DNA of 25,903 nucleotides from JANOBJ01 sp031411575 (GCA_031411575.1 JANOBJ010000324.1:1-25903), one strand, 5' to 3'; numbered from the stretch's first letter, positions 15,449-24,201 are shown. Numbers and translations: made by a program. Notes: generated by a model not told the origin, from the sequence alone.

Positions 15449-16447
15449 ATGCTTGAGAACTCGACCATCCTGATCACCGGCGGCACCGGTTCGTTCGGCC
15501 ACACCTTTGTGCCGATGACGCTGGCACGCTACAACCCGCGCAAGCTCATCATCTACTCGCGTGACGAGATGAAGCAGTGGGAGATGGCCAAACAGTTCAA
15601 GGGCGACGACCGCGTGCGATTTTTCATCGGTGACGTGCGCGACCGCGAACGCATGTACCGCGCACTGGATGGCGTGGACTACGTGGTCCATGCGGCCGCC
15701 ACCAAGATCGTGCCGACGGCCGAGTACAACCCGTTTGAATGCGTCAAGACCAACATCAACGGCGCGATGAACGTGATCGATGCGTGCATCGACAAGAAGG
15801 TCAAACGCGTGGTGGCGCTCTCGACCGACAAGGCCAGCAGCCCGGTCAACCTGTATGGCGCGACCAAGCTTGCGTCCGACAAGCTGTTCGTGGCGGGCAA
15901 CTCCTACGCGGGCGGCGCGGGCACGGCGTTCTCGGTGGTGCGCTACGGCAATGTCATGGGGTCGCGTGGTTCGGTCATTCCGTTCTTCCTGTCGGTGAAA
16001 GACTCGGGCGTGCTGCCCATCACCGACGAGCGCATGACGCGTTTCATGATCACGCTGCAGGAGGGCGTGGAACTCGTCTGGCACGCCTTTGAAGACATGG
16101 AAGGCGGGGAAATCTATGTCAAGAAGATTCCGTCGATGAAGGTGACCGATGTGGCGCGCGCGGTGAGTGCTTCCGCGCAGCACCAGGTAGTGGGTATCCG
16201 GCCCGGCGAAAAACTGCACGAGCAGATGATCGGCTCGGAAGATGCGCACTACACCTACGAGTATGCAGAGCACTTCAAGATCCTCCCCGCGATTCACAGC
16301 TGGCATGAAGACTTCAAGCGCATCAAGGACGGCAAACGTGTCGCCGAGGGATTCGTCTATTCCAGCGACAACAACTCGGAATGGATGAGCGTGGAGGCGT
16401 TGCGCGCCTGGATTGCGTCGCACCAGGACAGGATTGGGCGGTTTTGA
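15449..16447 (+). CDS. pseB: UDP-N-acetylglucosamine 4,6-dehydratase (inverting)
   Basis: PseB carries out the first step of pseudaminic acid synthesis, dehydrating and C5-epimerising UDP-GlcNAc to a UDP-4-keto-6-deoxy-L-altro sugar. The 332-aa soluble short-chain dehydrogenase starts with the NAD(P) motif TGGTGSFG (residues 10-17). The active site STDKASSPVNLYGATK contains the Asp-Lys pair and the YxxxK motif that characterise PseB/FlaA1. VRYGNVMGSRGSVIPFF and GIRPGEKLHEQMI are further family hallmarks. There is no membrane segment, unlike the WbpM-type enzyme at 24202. It is followed after 20 bp by pseC, the canonical order. Confidence 0.95.
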   Translation: MLENSTILITGGTGSFGHTFVPMTLARYNPRKLIIYSRDEMKQWEMAKQFKGDDRVRFFIGDVRDRERMYRALDGVDYVVHAAATKIVPTAEYNPFECVKTNINGAMNVIDACIDKKVKRVVALSTDKASSPVNLYGATKLASDKLFVAGNSYAGGAGTAFSVVRYGNVMGSRGSVIPFFLSVKDSGVLPITDERMTRFMITLQEGVELVWHAFEDMEGGEIYVKKIPSMKVTDVARAVSASAQHQVVGIRPGEKLHEQMIGSEDAHYTYEYAEHFKILPAIHSWHEDFKRIKDGKRVAEGFVYSSDNNSEWMSVEALRAWIASHQDRIGRF

Positions 16448-16467
16448 GCCCTGCTGCACTTATTCCC

Positions 16468-17637
16468 ATGGATGTGATTCCCTACGCCACCCAGTCGATC
16501 GATGAAACCGATCTCGCGGCGGTTCGCGAGGTGCTGACGTCGGGCTGGCTCACCCAGGGCCCGGCGGTTCCGCGGTTTGAAGCTGAGTTTGCGCAACGCC
16601 ACGCGGTGGCGCACGCAGTGGCGGTGTCCAACGCAACGGCGGGGTTGCACATCGGCTGCCTCGCGCTCGGGGCCGGGCCGGGCACGCGGGTCTGGACCAG
16701 CCCCAACAGCTTTCTGGCGTCGGCCAACTGTGCGCTGTACTGCGGCGCCAGCGTGGATTTTGTGGACATCGACCCTGCGACGCGCAACATGTCTGTCGCG
16801 GCCCTGGCCGACAAACTGGAGCGTGCACAGCGGGCCGGCACCCTGCCTGCCATCGTGATCCCCGTGCACTTTGGCGGGCTGGCTTGCGAACTGGCGCCGA
16901 TGCGTGCGCTGGCCGACCGCTACGGTTTCAAGATACTGGCGGATGCCTCGCATGGCGTGGGTGCCACGTACCAAGGCCGTCCGGTTGGCAGTGAGTATGC
17001 TGACCTGTCAGTCTTCAGCTTTCATCCCGTCAAGATCATCACGACAGGCGAAGGCGGCATGGTGGTCACGCAAGACGGCGCGCTGGCCAAGGCCTTGCGA
17101 CTGCTTCGCTCGCACGGGATGAGCCGCGAGGGCGCGGACATGGTCTACGCCGAGGCCAACGCCGGCCCCTGGTACTACGAGCAGCATCTGCTGGGCTACA
17201 ACTACCGCATGACGGACATTCAGGCCGCGCTCGGCTCGTCGCAGTTGCAGCGGCTGGACGCGTTTCACGCGGCACGTGAAGCGCTGGCCAGCCGCTACGA
17301 CGCGTTGCTGGAAGGTCTGTCGCTGCGGCTACCCGTGCGGCCCGACCATGCGCGGTCTTCCTGGCACCTGTACGTGGTCGAGGTGCTGGCCGCTGACAAC
17401 GTGGCGGATCGGGCAACTGTGTTTCGGAGGCTGCGCGAAGCCAGCATCGGGGTGAACGTGCACTACATCCCGATCCACCTGCAACCGTACTACCGGCGCC
17501 TGGGGTTCGCGCCGGGCCAGTTCCCCCAAGCCGAGAACTACTACGCGGGCGCCCTGTCGATCCCGTTGTACCCCGCGCTCAGCTTCGAGCAGCAAGACCG
17601 CGTGGTGCGCGAACTCAGCCAGGCTCTGCGCGCATGA
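16468..17637 (+). CDS. pseC: UDP-4-amino-4,6-dideoxy-beta-L-AltNAc aminotransferase
   Basis: PseC is the PLP-dependent aminotransferase that converts the PseB product to the 4-amino sugar. The 389-aa length fits the DegT/DnrJ/EryC1 family. The N-terminus IPYATQSIDETDLAAVREVL and SGWLTQGP is typical of PseC, and the PLP lysine lies in SVFSFHPVKIITTGEGG. GYNYRMTDIQAALG and VHYIPIHLQPYYR are family segments near the active site. ATG 16468 gives the expected N-terminus, but no good ribosome binding site precedes it. An in-frame TTG at 16444 lies within the pseB stop region and could be used if translation is coupled. The stop overlaps pseF by ATGA. Confidence 0.94.
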   Translation: MDVIPYATQSIDETDLAAVREVLTSGWLTQGPAVPRFEAEFAQRHAVAHAVAVSNATAGLHIGCLALGAGPGTRVWTSPNSFLASANCALYCGASVDFVDIDPATRNMSVAALADKLERAQRAGTLPAIVIPVHFGGLACELAPMRALADRYGFKILADASHGVGATYQGRPVGSEYADLSVFSFHPVKIITTGEGGMVVTQDGALAKALRLLRSHGMSREGADMVYAEANAGPWYYEQHLLGYNYRMTDIQAALGSSQLQRLDAFHAAREALASRYDALLEGLSLRLPVRPDHARSSWHLYVVEVLAADNVADRATVFRRLREASIGVNVHYIPIHLQPYYRRLGFAPGQFPQAENYYAGALSIPLYPALSFEQQDRVVRELSQALRA

Positions 17638-18389
17638 AGACGGTCGCGATCATCCAGGCGCGCATGACCTCCACCCGGTTGCCGGGCAAGGTCATGCTGC
17701 CACTGGCTGGCAAACCGATGTTGCAGCGGCTGGTCGAGCGACTGGCGCGGGCTGAGACACTGGATGAGATCGTGGTCGCCACCACCACTAATGCCACCGA
17801 TGACGTGATTGCCGGCTGGTGTTCCGCGCAGGATGTGGCGTGTCATCGAGGTCCGGAGCACGATGTGCTGGCGCGGTTTGCCGGTGCGGCACAGCGCCAT
17901 GAAGGCGATGCGGTGGTTCGCGTCACGTCGGACTGCCCGTTGCTGGAGCCTGAACTGGTCGACCAGATGGTGCGCAGTTTTCATGCGTCCGATGACCAGT
18001 GCGATTATTTGTCGAACATGCTGGAGCCCACCTATCCCTACGGCATGGCGGTTGAAGTATTTACCGCCAGTGCGCTGTACCGGGCACAGGCGGAGGCGCT
18101 TGATCCTGCTGAACGCGAGCACGTCACGCCCTTTTTGTACTGGCGCCCGGAGCGCTACCGGCTGCGATCGGTGCGCCATGAGGGTGATCTGACCCATCAT
18201 CGGTGGACGGTTGACACCCCTGAAGACTACGAACTCGTGCGCCGGATTTTCGAGGCGCTGTATCCCGCCAATCCCTGCTTTCGCCTGGATGATGTGCTGG
18301 CCTTGCTCCGCGCGCATCCCGACTGGCCGGCGCTCAACGCTCATGTCGAACAGAAGCAGGCCAGGGCCATCACACAGGACTCCCCATGA
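17634..18389 (+). CDS. pseF: CMP-pseudaminic acid synthase / SpsF-type cytidylyltransferase
   Basis: This enzyme would activate pseudaminic acid with CTP to CMP-Pse, the donor for glycosyltransferases. The 251-aa protein has the cytidylyltransferase signature IIQARMTSTRLPGKVM at the N-terminus. RGPEHDVLARF and VRVTSDCPLLEPELVD match the SpsF (spore coat polysaccharide) branch more than the classical NeuA branch. HHRWTVDTPEDYELV near residue 200 is another family mark. Because the other Pse genes flank it, PseF is the best assignment. The start overlaps the pseC stop (ATGA) and the stop overlaps the methylase start (ATGA). Confidence 0.9.
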   Translation: MKTVAIIQARMTSTRLPGKVMLPLAGKPMLQRLVERLARAETLDEIVVATTTNATDDVIAGWCSAQDVACHRGPEHDVLARFAGAAQRHEGDAVVRVTSDCPLLEPELVDQMVRSFHASDDQCDYLSNMLEPTYPYGMAVEVFTASALYRAQAEALDPAEREHVTPFLYWRPERYRLRSVRHEGDLTHHRWTVDTPEDYELVRRIFEALYPANPCFRLDDVLALLRAHPDWPALNAHVEQKQARAITQDSP

Positions 18390-19009
18390 CTTACAAGACC
18401 GAACAGGAAGCCTTCTGGGCCGGCGAATTTGGCACCGCCTACATTCAGCGCAACCAGGGCGACGCCTTGCTGGCCTCCAACCTCGACTTCTTCGCCAAGG
18501 CGCTGCGCGCTGCGCGCAACGTCAAGACCTGCATCGAGTTTGGCGCCAACATCGGCATGAACCTCAAGGCGCTGAAGCTGCTGCACCCCGGCCAGATTCA
18601 CCACGGCATTGAGATCAACGCGGATGCCGCGCGCGAGCTGGCGCAGACCATTCCCGCCGCCAACGTGTTCCAGTCGTCGATCCTGGATTTCGCACCCCAC
18701 CGCACCTGGGATCTCGCGCTGATCAAGGGCGTGTTGATCCACATGAACCCGGAAGTCCTGCCCCAGGTTTATGACGCGCTGCATCGTGCAGCGGGCCGGT
18801 ACCTGCTGGTGGCCGAGTACTACAACCCTTCGCCCGTGCAAATCAGCTACCGCGGACATTCCGATCGCTTGTTCAAGCGGGATTTCGCCGGAGAGATCAT
18901 GGATCGCCACCCGGATCTGAGCCTGGTGGACTATGGATTCGCGTACCGGCGCGACCCCAATTTCCCGCAGGACGACATCACCTGGTTCCTGATGGAAAAG
19001 CGGAGCTGA
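18386..19009 (+). CDS. Pseudaminic acid biosynthesis-associated methyltransferase
   Basis: The 207-aa protein resembles the small methylases annotated as pseudaminic acid biosynthesis-associated. It begins with the family start KTEQEAFWAGEFGTAYIQRN. The SAM-binding region is CIEFGANIGMNLKAL, followed by HGIEINADAA at the second strand and DLALIKGVLIHMNPE at motif IV. The end, YRRDPNFPQDDITWFLMEK, is also a family hallmark. Its exact target is not known to me. Methylation of the nonulosonic acid or of its N-acyl group is plausible. It overlaps pseF by four bases and is one base from pseA, with an AGGA ribosome binding site. Confidence 0.87.
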   Translation: MTYKTEQEAFWAGEFGTAYIQRNQGDALLASNLDFFAKALRAARNVKTCIEFGANIGMNLKALKLLHPGQIHHGIEINADAARELAQTIPAANVFQSSILDFAPHRTWDLALIKGVLIHMNPEVLPQVYDALHRAAGRYLLVAEYYNPSPVQISYRGHSDRLFKRDFAGEIMDRHPDLSLVDYGFAYRRDPNFPQDDITWFLMEKRS

Positions 19010-19010
19010 C

Positions 19011-20162
19011 ATGCTGACCTATTGCAAGCACTGCGTGATGCCGGACACCAAGCCGGATTTGTTTCTGGACGACGCGGGCGTGTGCAACGCCTGCCGCAGC
19101 TACGAGAAGCGTATCGAGATCGACTGGGATGCGCGCAAAGAAGAGTTACTGCAGGTTCTGGAGCGTTACCGCCACCGCGATGGCAGCAACTGGGACTGCA
19201 TCGTCCCGGTGAGTGGCGGCAAGGACAGCACGTACCAGGTGGTGCGCATGCTGCAACTGGGACTCAACCCGCTCTGCGTCACCTCCACCACCTGTGATCT
19301 TGCGCCGCTCGGCCGGCGCAACATTGAAAACCTCAAACACCTGGGCGTGGACTACGTGGAGGTGTCTCCGAACCCGCGTGTCAGAGCCACGCTCAACCGG
19401 ATCGGGTTGACACAGGTCGGCGATATTTCCTGGCCCGAGCACGTGGGTATCTTCACGATACCGGTGCGGGCCGCGGTGCAGTTCAATGTGCCGCTGATTG
19501 TCTGGGGCGAGAACTCGCAGAACGAATACGGTGGCCCGGCAGCAGCGGCGGACAACCATGTACTCAACCGGCGCTGGCTGGAGGAGTTTGGCGGGCTGCT
19601 GGGGCTGCGGGTTTCCGATCTGATCGGCCTGGAAGGTCTCGAAGCCAGGCATCTGATCAATTACACCTATCCGAGCGACGAGGAGCTGGCTCGCGTGGGC
19701 GTTACCGGTCTGTTCCTCGGGCACTACCTGCCGTGGGACGGCCTGTCGAACGCGCTCATCGCGCAATCCAACGGCTTCCAGACCTACGACAAGGTGGTGG
19801 AGGGCTCGATGGTCAACTACGAAAACCTGGACAACCACCAGACCGGCATTCACGACTATTTCAAGTTCCTGAAATTCGGTTTCGGGCGTGCCACCGATCT
19901 GGCCTGCCTGCACATCCGCCGCGGGCGGCTGACACGGCAGGACGGGCTTGACGCCGTGCGGCGGCTCGACGGGCGCTTCCCCTCAGAATATCTGGGCAAG
20001 CCGCTTGACGATATCCTGCGGCCGCTGGAGATGACGGTCGATGACTTCGTCCGGGTGTGCGACAAGTTCACCAACAAGAAAATTTTCAAACGCGACGCCA
20101 AGGGTCAGCTGATCAAGGACCGTGACGGTAACCTGTCAAAGGTCAATGACGACAACCCATGA
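19011..20162 (+). CDS. pseA: N-acetyl sugar amidotransferase (acetamidino synthesis)
   Basis: This 383-aa protein is of the WbpG/PseA type, which with a HisH-like glutaminase and HisF-like partner converts an N-acetyl group to an acetamidino group. Two CxxC pairs (Cys5/Cys8 and Cys25/Cys28) form a probable zinc site. The ATP pyrophosphatase loop is SGGKDS (residues 68-73). WGENSQNEYGG, LGHYLPWDG and the late segment KFTNKKIFKRD fit the family. In Campylobacter jejuni PseA is needed for the acetamidino form of pseudaminic acid. GGAG is five bases before the ATG. The 3' end overlaps hisH by ATGA, consistent with a three-subunit complex. Confidence 0.93.
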   Translation: MLTYCKHCVMPDTKPDLFLDDAGVCNACRSYEKRIEIDWDARKEELLQVLERYRHRDGSNWDCIVPVSGGKDSTYQVVRMLQLGLNPLCVTSTTCDLAPLGRRNIENLKHLGVDYVEVSPNPRVRATLNRIGLTQVGDISWPEHVGIFTIPVRAAVQFNVPLIVWGENSQNEYGGPAAAADNHVLNRRWLEEFGGLLGLRVSDLIGLEGLEARHLINYTYPSDEELARVGVTGLFLGHYLPWDGLSNALIAQSNGFQTYDKVVEGSMVNYENLDNHQTGIHDYFKFLKFGFGRATDLACLHIRRGRLTRQDGLDAVRRLDGRFPSEYLGKPLDDILRPLEMTVDDFVRVCDKFTNKKIFKRDAKGQLIKDRDGNLSKVNDDNP

Positions 20163-20791
20163 CGACCTGCATCGTCAACTATGAAGCCGGAAACCTGGGT
20201 TCGGTCATGCGCGCGCTGCGCGCCATCCATGCTGATGTGGCGATTGCGGATTCGCCGGCCGAATTGACGCAGGCGCAGCGGATCATCCTGCCCGGTGTCG
20301 GCAACTTTCGGGACACCATGGAGCAATTGCACGCCGGAGGCTGGGTTGAGCCGCTTCGCGAGCTGGTCCTGGAGCGCAAACTTCCGTTGCTGGGCATCTG
20401 CGTCGGCATGCAGGTGCTGGCCGATGCGGGAACCGAGAGCAGCGGCGAGAGCGGCGCAACGCCCGGCCTTGGATTGATTCGCGGAACGGTGCAGCGCCTG
20501 AGCGCATTGGGATGCAGTTTGCGTATTCCGCAGCAAGGATGGAATGCGCTGGCGCTGCACCAGGCCTGCCCGTTGCTGGCGCATATCCCGGAAGGCACGG
20601 ACGTTTATTTCTCCAACAGCTATGCCCTGCCTGCTGATGCATCGGATGCGGTGGTGGCGACGGTTGACTACGGTATTCCGGTGACGGCAGCAGTGGCCGT
20701 CGAACACGTCATGGGTATCCAGTTTCATCCCGAGAAGAGTTCGCGCGCCGGTTTACGGGTACTGAAGAATTTTCTGGAGTTCCCATGCTGA
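20159..20791 (+). CDS. hisH: HisH-like glutaminase subunit (HisH2) for acetamidino synthesis
   Basis: This 210-aa class I glutamine amidotransferase would release ammonia from glutamine and pass it to the partner subunit. The triad is visible: Cys81 in GICVGMQ, and His190 and Glu192 in QFHPEKS. The oxyanion region is LPGVGNF. Classical HisH works with HisF in histidine synthesis. Here the gene lies between pseA and an altered HisF and has no other his genes around it. A glycan-specific paralogue is therefore the better reading, comparable to Cj1315c next to pseA in C. jejuni. It overlaps pseA by four bases and hisF by seven. Confidence 0.93.
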   Translation: MTTCIVNYEAGNLGSVMRALRAIHADVAIADSPAELTQAQRIILPGVGNFRDTMEQLHAGGWVEPLRELVLERKLPLLGICVGMQVLADAGTESSGESGATPGLGLIRGTVQRLSALGCSLRIPQQGWNALALHQACPLLAHIPEGTDVYFSNSYALPADASDAVVATVDYGIPVTAAVAVEHVMGIQFHPEKSSRAGLRVLKNFLEFPC

Positions 20792-21555
20792 AGGTCAGGG
20801 TCATACCCACCTTGCTGTGGAAGGGCGTGGGCCTGGTGAAGGGCGTGGGGTTCAATAGCTGGCGCCGTGTCGGACCGGTAATGCCGGCCATCAAGGTCTA
20901 CAACACCCGCGACGTGGACGAACTGGTGCTGGTGGATATCGTTGCCAACACCAGTGGCGAGGCGCCCGACGTTGAGTCCGTGTCGGATTTTGCCGATGAA
21001 TGCTTTGTGCCCTTCACGGTGGGGGGCGGCGTGCGGAGCACGCAGCAGATGCAGGCGTTGTTGCGCGCGGGGGCGGACAAGGTTTGTATCAATTCGGCGG
21101 CCTATGACGTGCCCGGGTTGATCGAAGAAGCCGCGCGCCGGTTTGGCGCGCAGTGCGTGGTGGTCAGCATCGACGCTCGCCACGATGCTGACCGGTATGA
21201 GTGCTTCAGCCATTCCGGCACGCGCGCGACTGGCCGCGACCCGGTGAGCTGGGCGCGCGAGGTGGCAGACCGGGGCGCTGGGGAAATTCTGCTGACCTCG
21301 ATCGATCGCGACGGCACGCTCTGTGGATACGATCTGGCGCTGGTGGAAAGCGTGGTGCGCGCAGTCCAGTTGCCGGTGGTGGCTTCTGGAGGCGCAGGCA
21401 GCTACGAACACATGCGGGAAGCCATCCAGGACGCTGGCGCATCGGCGGTGGCGGCGGCCAGCATGTTCCACTTCACCGAGCAGACGCCCGCGGGTGCCAA
21501 AGCCGCTCTGGCACGCGCCGGGGTGGCCGTCCGCGCCAGCTACAGCGGAACTTGA
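20785..21555 (+). CDS. hisF: HisF-like cyclase paralogue (HisF2) lacking catalytic Asp11
   Basis: The 256-aa TIM barrel aligns with imidazole glycerol phosphate synthase cyclase. VGGGVRS, INSAAYD, LLTSIDRDGT and VVASGGAGSYEH cover the two phosphate-binding sites. In true HisF, Asp11 and Asp130 are catalytic. Here Asp130 is kept (SIDARH), but position 11 is Leu (VIPTLLWKG in place of IPCLDVKDG). That substitution fits the HisF2 type found in surface-polysaccharide clusters, where the barrel likely channels ammonia rather than forming IGP. The ribosome binding site GGAG lies five bases before the ATG. It directly follows hisH and precedes the pseG-pseH fusion by three bases. Confidence 0.93.
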   Translation: MLKVRVIPTLLWKGVGLVKGVGFNSWRRVGPVMPAIKVYNTRDVDELVLVDIVANTSGEAPDVESVSDFADECFVPFTVGGGVRSTQQMQALLRAGADKVCINSAAYDVPGLIEEAARRFGAQCVVVSIDARHDADRYECFSHSGTRATGRDPVSWAREVADRGAGEILLTSIDRDGTLCGYDLALVESVVRAVQLPVVASGGAGSYEHMREAIQDAGASAVAAASMFHFTEQTPAGAKAALARAGVAVRASYSGT

Positions 21556-21558
21556 GCA

Positions 21559-23103
21559 ATGGCCAGCGCGCTGCGTGCAGCCCTTCGCGCGGACGCCTCC
21601 GCTGAGCTTGGTACAGGTCACCTGCGCCGGTGCCTGTCACTGGCCCAGGCGCTGGCTGACACCGGTTTTGACGTCGAGGTGCTGGGCTCCGGTGATCGTG
21701 ACGTGTTCATGTCGACTGCCCAGGCGTATCCGTTTGAGGTGCGCTGGCTCGGTGTTTCACCAACAATCGGAGATGCCGATCGCAGCCTGCAAGTACTGCA
21801 GAGTTTCGCGCCGGATTGGGTAGTGGTTGACCATTACCTGCTCGACGCGAACTGGCACCGGGCGCTGAAAACCGGTACCGGTGCATGCGTACTCGCCATC
21901 GACGATCTGGCTGATCGTCTGCTCGCGCCAGACCTGCTGCTGGACCACAACCCGCACCCCGATCCGCGACAGAAATACGCAGGTCGCATCGACCCCCGGA
22001 CGCCGGCGCTGATGGGTCCGCGGTTCGCGCTGCTCCACCCGGCGTATGCCACCGCGCCGCGCCACGTGCCAGCTGAAACCGTTCGCAGCATCGGCATTTT
22101 TATGGGCGGCACGGACCCGCGCAATGCGTGCGCGGCGGCATTGCTCGCCTGTCGCGAGCGGGCGGGTTTTGACGGTCCGGTGGAGATTGTTTCGTCCCGT
22201 TCGAGCCCGCACCTCGCGCACCTCGCGCGCCTGTGCGGGCAATGGCCCGACACCACGCTCACACTTGACCTGCCCGATCTACGTGAATTCTTTGCCCGGC
22301 ATGACCTGCAGCTGGGGTCCGGCGGCGGTGCGGCGCTCGAGCGCTGCTGCATCGGTGCGCCGACGCTGGCGATCGCCGTGGCCGACAACCAGTTGGTGGC
22401 GCTGCCACACCTGAGTGCGCAAGGCGTCTTGCAGTGGGTGGGGAGAGGTCTGCCCATCGCCAACGATGCCTCAACCGACGGGTTGTTGAAAGCCGCGCTG
22501 GGCGACGCCATCCGGGCCTTGCTCGACGCGCCCGTGCAACGGCGTCAGGCGCTGTCCGCGCAGGCCATGCGGCTGGTGGATGGGCTTGGCTCCAGACGCG
22601 TTGCCGCGGTCATGCAGGTGGCGGCTGGCGGTTCGCTGGTGGTGCGCCACGCTGATGCTGGCGACGAACAGCTGATCCTGGACTGGGCCAACGAGACATC
22701 CGCCCGCGCCAACGCCTTCAATCCTCGGCCGATTGATCCCGACGCCCATCGCCACTGGTTCGCGGCGCGGCTGGCGGATGCCAGCGCCTGCTGTTTGTTG
22801 TTGCTGGAGTCGGCTAACGCGGTTCCGGTGGCGCAAGTTCGCTTTGACCGTATGGCGAGCGGCTGGGAAATCAGCTATTCGGTTGATGCGGCGTTTCGTG
22901 GCTGGGGCGTGGGTCGCCGCGCCCTCTCGCTGGCCTTCGATGAACTGGCGCGTCGGCATGGCCCCTCACCGCTCACGGCTCGGGTGATGTTGCACAATCC
23001 TGCATCGGTGGCCGTGTTCGACCAGCTGGACTTTGCGCGTGAGCGGGTACACGACCACCGCGGCGAGCACTGGCTTTTCAGCCGGCAACCCACGACCTCC
23101 TGA
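21559..23103 (+). CDS. PseG-PseH fusion: UDP-sugar hydrolase plus GNAT N-acetyltransferase
   Basis: This 514-aa protein joins two consecutive-pathway enzymes. Residues 1 to about 350 match PseG, the hydrolase that releases UDP from the 2,4-diacetamido sugar. The catalytic His is His21 in GTGHLRRCLSLA, with IDDLADR, DHNPHP, IFMGGTDPRNA and LGSGGGAALERCC as GT-B-like features. Residues 357-512 form a GNAT domain of PseH type, with the acetyl-CoA loop RGWGVGRRAL (446-455) and HNPASVAVFDQLDF. PseH acetylates the 4-amino group before PseG acts. There is no frameshift at the junction near base 22627. No separate pseH occurs in the cluster, so the fusion supplies both activities. Confidence 0.9.
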   Translation: MASALRAALRADASAELGTGHLRRCLSLAQALADTGFDVEVLGSGDRDVFMSTAQAYPFEVRWLGVSPTIGDADRSLQVLQSFAPDWVVVDHYLLDANWHRALKTGTGACVLAIDDLADRLLAPDLLLDHNPHPDPRQKYAGRIDPRTPALMGPRFALLHPAYATAPRHVPAETVRSIGIFMGGTDPRNACAAALLACRERAGFDGPVEIVSSRSSPHLAHLARLCGQWPDTTLTLDLPDLREFFARHDLQLGSGGGAALERCCIGAPTLAIAVADNQLVALPHLSAQGVLQWVGRGLPIANDASTDGLLKAALGDAIRALLDAPVQRRQALSAQAMRLVDGLGSRRVAAVMQVAAGGSLVVRHADAGDEQLILDWANETSARANAFNPRPIDPDAHRHWFAARLADASACCLLLLESANAVPVAQVRFDRMASGWEISYSVDAAFRGWGVGRRALSLAFDELARRHGPSPLTARVMLHNPASVAVFDQLDFARERVHDHRGEHWLFSRQPTTS

Positions 23104-23105
23104 CC

Positions 23106-24152
23106 ATGATGCAGATTGCCAATACCCCCATCGGCCCCGGTCGCCGACCCTACCTGATTGCCGAGATGTCCGGCAATCACAACCAGTCGCTGGACCGTGC
23201 GCTGCAGATCGTGGACGCGGCGGCAGACGCAGGCGCGGACGCCGTCAAGCTGCAGACCTACACCGCCGACACCATGACGCTCAACGTGCGGGCGCCGGGC
23301 TTTGTGATCGACGACCCGAAGAGCCTGTGGCATGGCCGGCAGCTGTATGAGCTGTACGACGAAGCGCACACGCCGTGGGACTGGCACGCTCCCATCATGG
23401 AGCGCGCAGCTGCGCGCGGGTTGGCCTGTTTCAGCAGTCCGTTCGATGAGACCGCGGTGGACTTCCTGGAGACGCTTCATGTTCCGGCCTACAAGATCGC
23501 CTCGTTTGAGGTGACCGATCTGCGCCTGGTGCGCAAGGTGGCTCAAACCGGCAAGCCGATGATCATCTCGACCGGCATGGCGACTGTGGCCGAGATCGAT
23601 GCGGCGGTGCGCGCCGCGCGGGGCGCGGGTTGCCGGGATCTGGTGCTGCTCAAGTGCACCAGCACCTATCCCGCCACCGCGGACAACACCCATATTTCGA
23701 CCATCCCGCACATGCGGGCGCTGTTTGACTGTGAGGTCGGCCTGTCCGACCACACCATGGGCTGCGGCGTATCGGTCGCGGCGGTGGCGCTGGGCGCCAC
23801 GCTGATCGAAAAGCACTTCACCCTGCGCCGTGCCGATGGCGGCGTGGATTCGACCTTTTCCATGGAGCCGGCCGATCTGGCGCTGCTGCGTGTGGAGACC
23901 GAGCGGGCCGCGCAGGCCCTCGGCCACATCCAATATGGTGCGACCGAGGCGGAGCGCCCGTCGCTGGCGTTTCGCCGGTCGCTCTACATCAGCGCCGACA
24001 TGAAGGCGGGTGAGTTATTGACGCCCGCGAACCTGCGCTGCGTGCGGCCAGGCCACGGGTTGGCGCCGGAGTTCATGGACCGCGTGATGGGCAAAAAGGT
24101 GTTGCGCGACGCCCCGGCCGGCACGCCGCTGTCGTGGGACTTGCTCACGTGA
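23106..24152 (+). CDS. pseI: Pseudaminic acid synthase
   Basis: PseI condenses the free 6-deoxy sugar with phosphoenolpyruvate to pseudaminic acid. The 348-aa protein has the NeuB fold. The N-terminal TIM barrel has LIAEMSGNHNQSLDRAL, ADAVKLQTY, YKIASFEVTDLRLV, STGMATVAEI, LLKCTSTYP and LSDHTMG. EKHFTLRRADGGVDSTFS near residue 240 precedes a C-terminal SAF antifreeze-like domain (RSLYISADMKAGELL to APAGTPLSWDLL). The FTLRRADGGVDS form fits PseI better than NeuB or LegI. It starts two bases after the pseG-pseH stop and has two adjacent ATG codons and no clear ribosome binding site, suggesting translational coupling. Confidence 0.95.
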   Translation: MMQIANTPIGPGRRPYLIAEMSGNHNQSLDRALQIVDAAADAGADAVKLQTYTADTMTLNVRAPGFVIDDPKSLWHGRQLYELYDEAHTPWDWHAPIMERAAARGLACFSSPFDETAVDFLETLHVPAYKIASFEVTDLRLVRKVAQTGKPMIISTGMATVAEIDAAVRAARGAGCRDLVLLKCTSTYPATADNTHISTIPHMRALFDCEVGLSDHTMGCGVSVAAVALGATLIEKHFTLRRADGGVDSTFSMEPADLALLRVETERAAQALGHIQYGATEAERPSLAFRRSLYISADMKAGELLTPANLRCVRPGHGLAPEFMDRVMGKKVLRDAPAGTPLSWDLLT

Positions 24153-24201
24153 AGGCCAGAGCCTGCCGCATGGCGACATCCTGCCGATTCAGGGGCGCAC
24201 C

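Noticed and set aside
15350..16459. 369-codon antisense frame over pseB
   Set aside because: Shadow of pseB codon bias with His-rich composition and no motif.
20159..21555. hisH and hisF as part of a histidine biosynthesis operon
   Set aside because: No other his genes are nearby, HisF lacks Asp11, and the pair is embedded between pseA and the pseG-pseH fusion.
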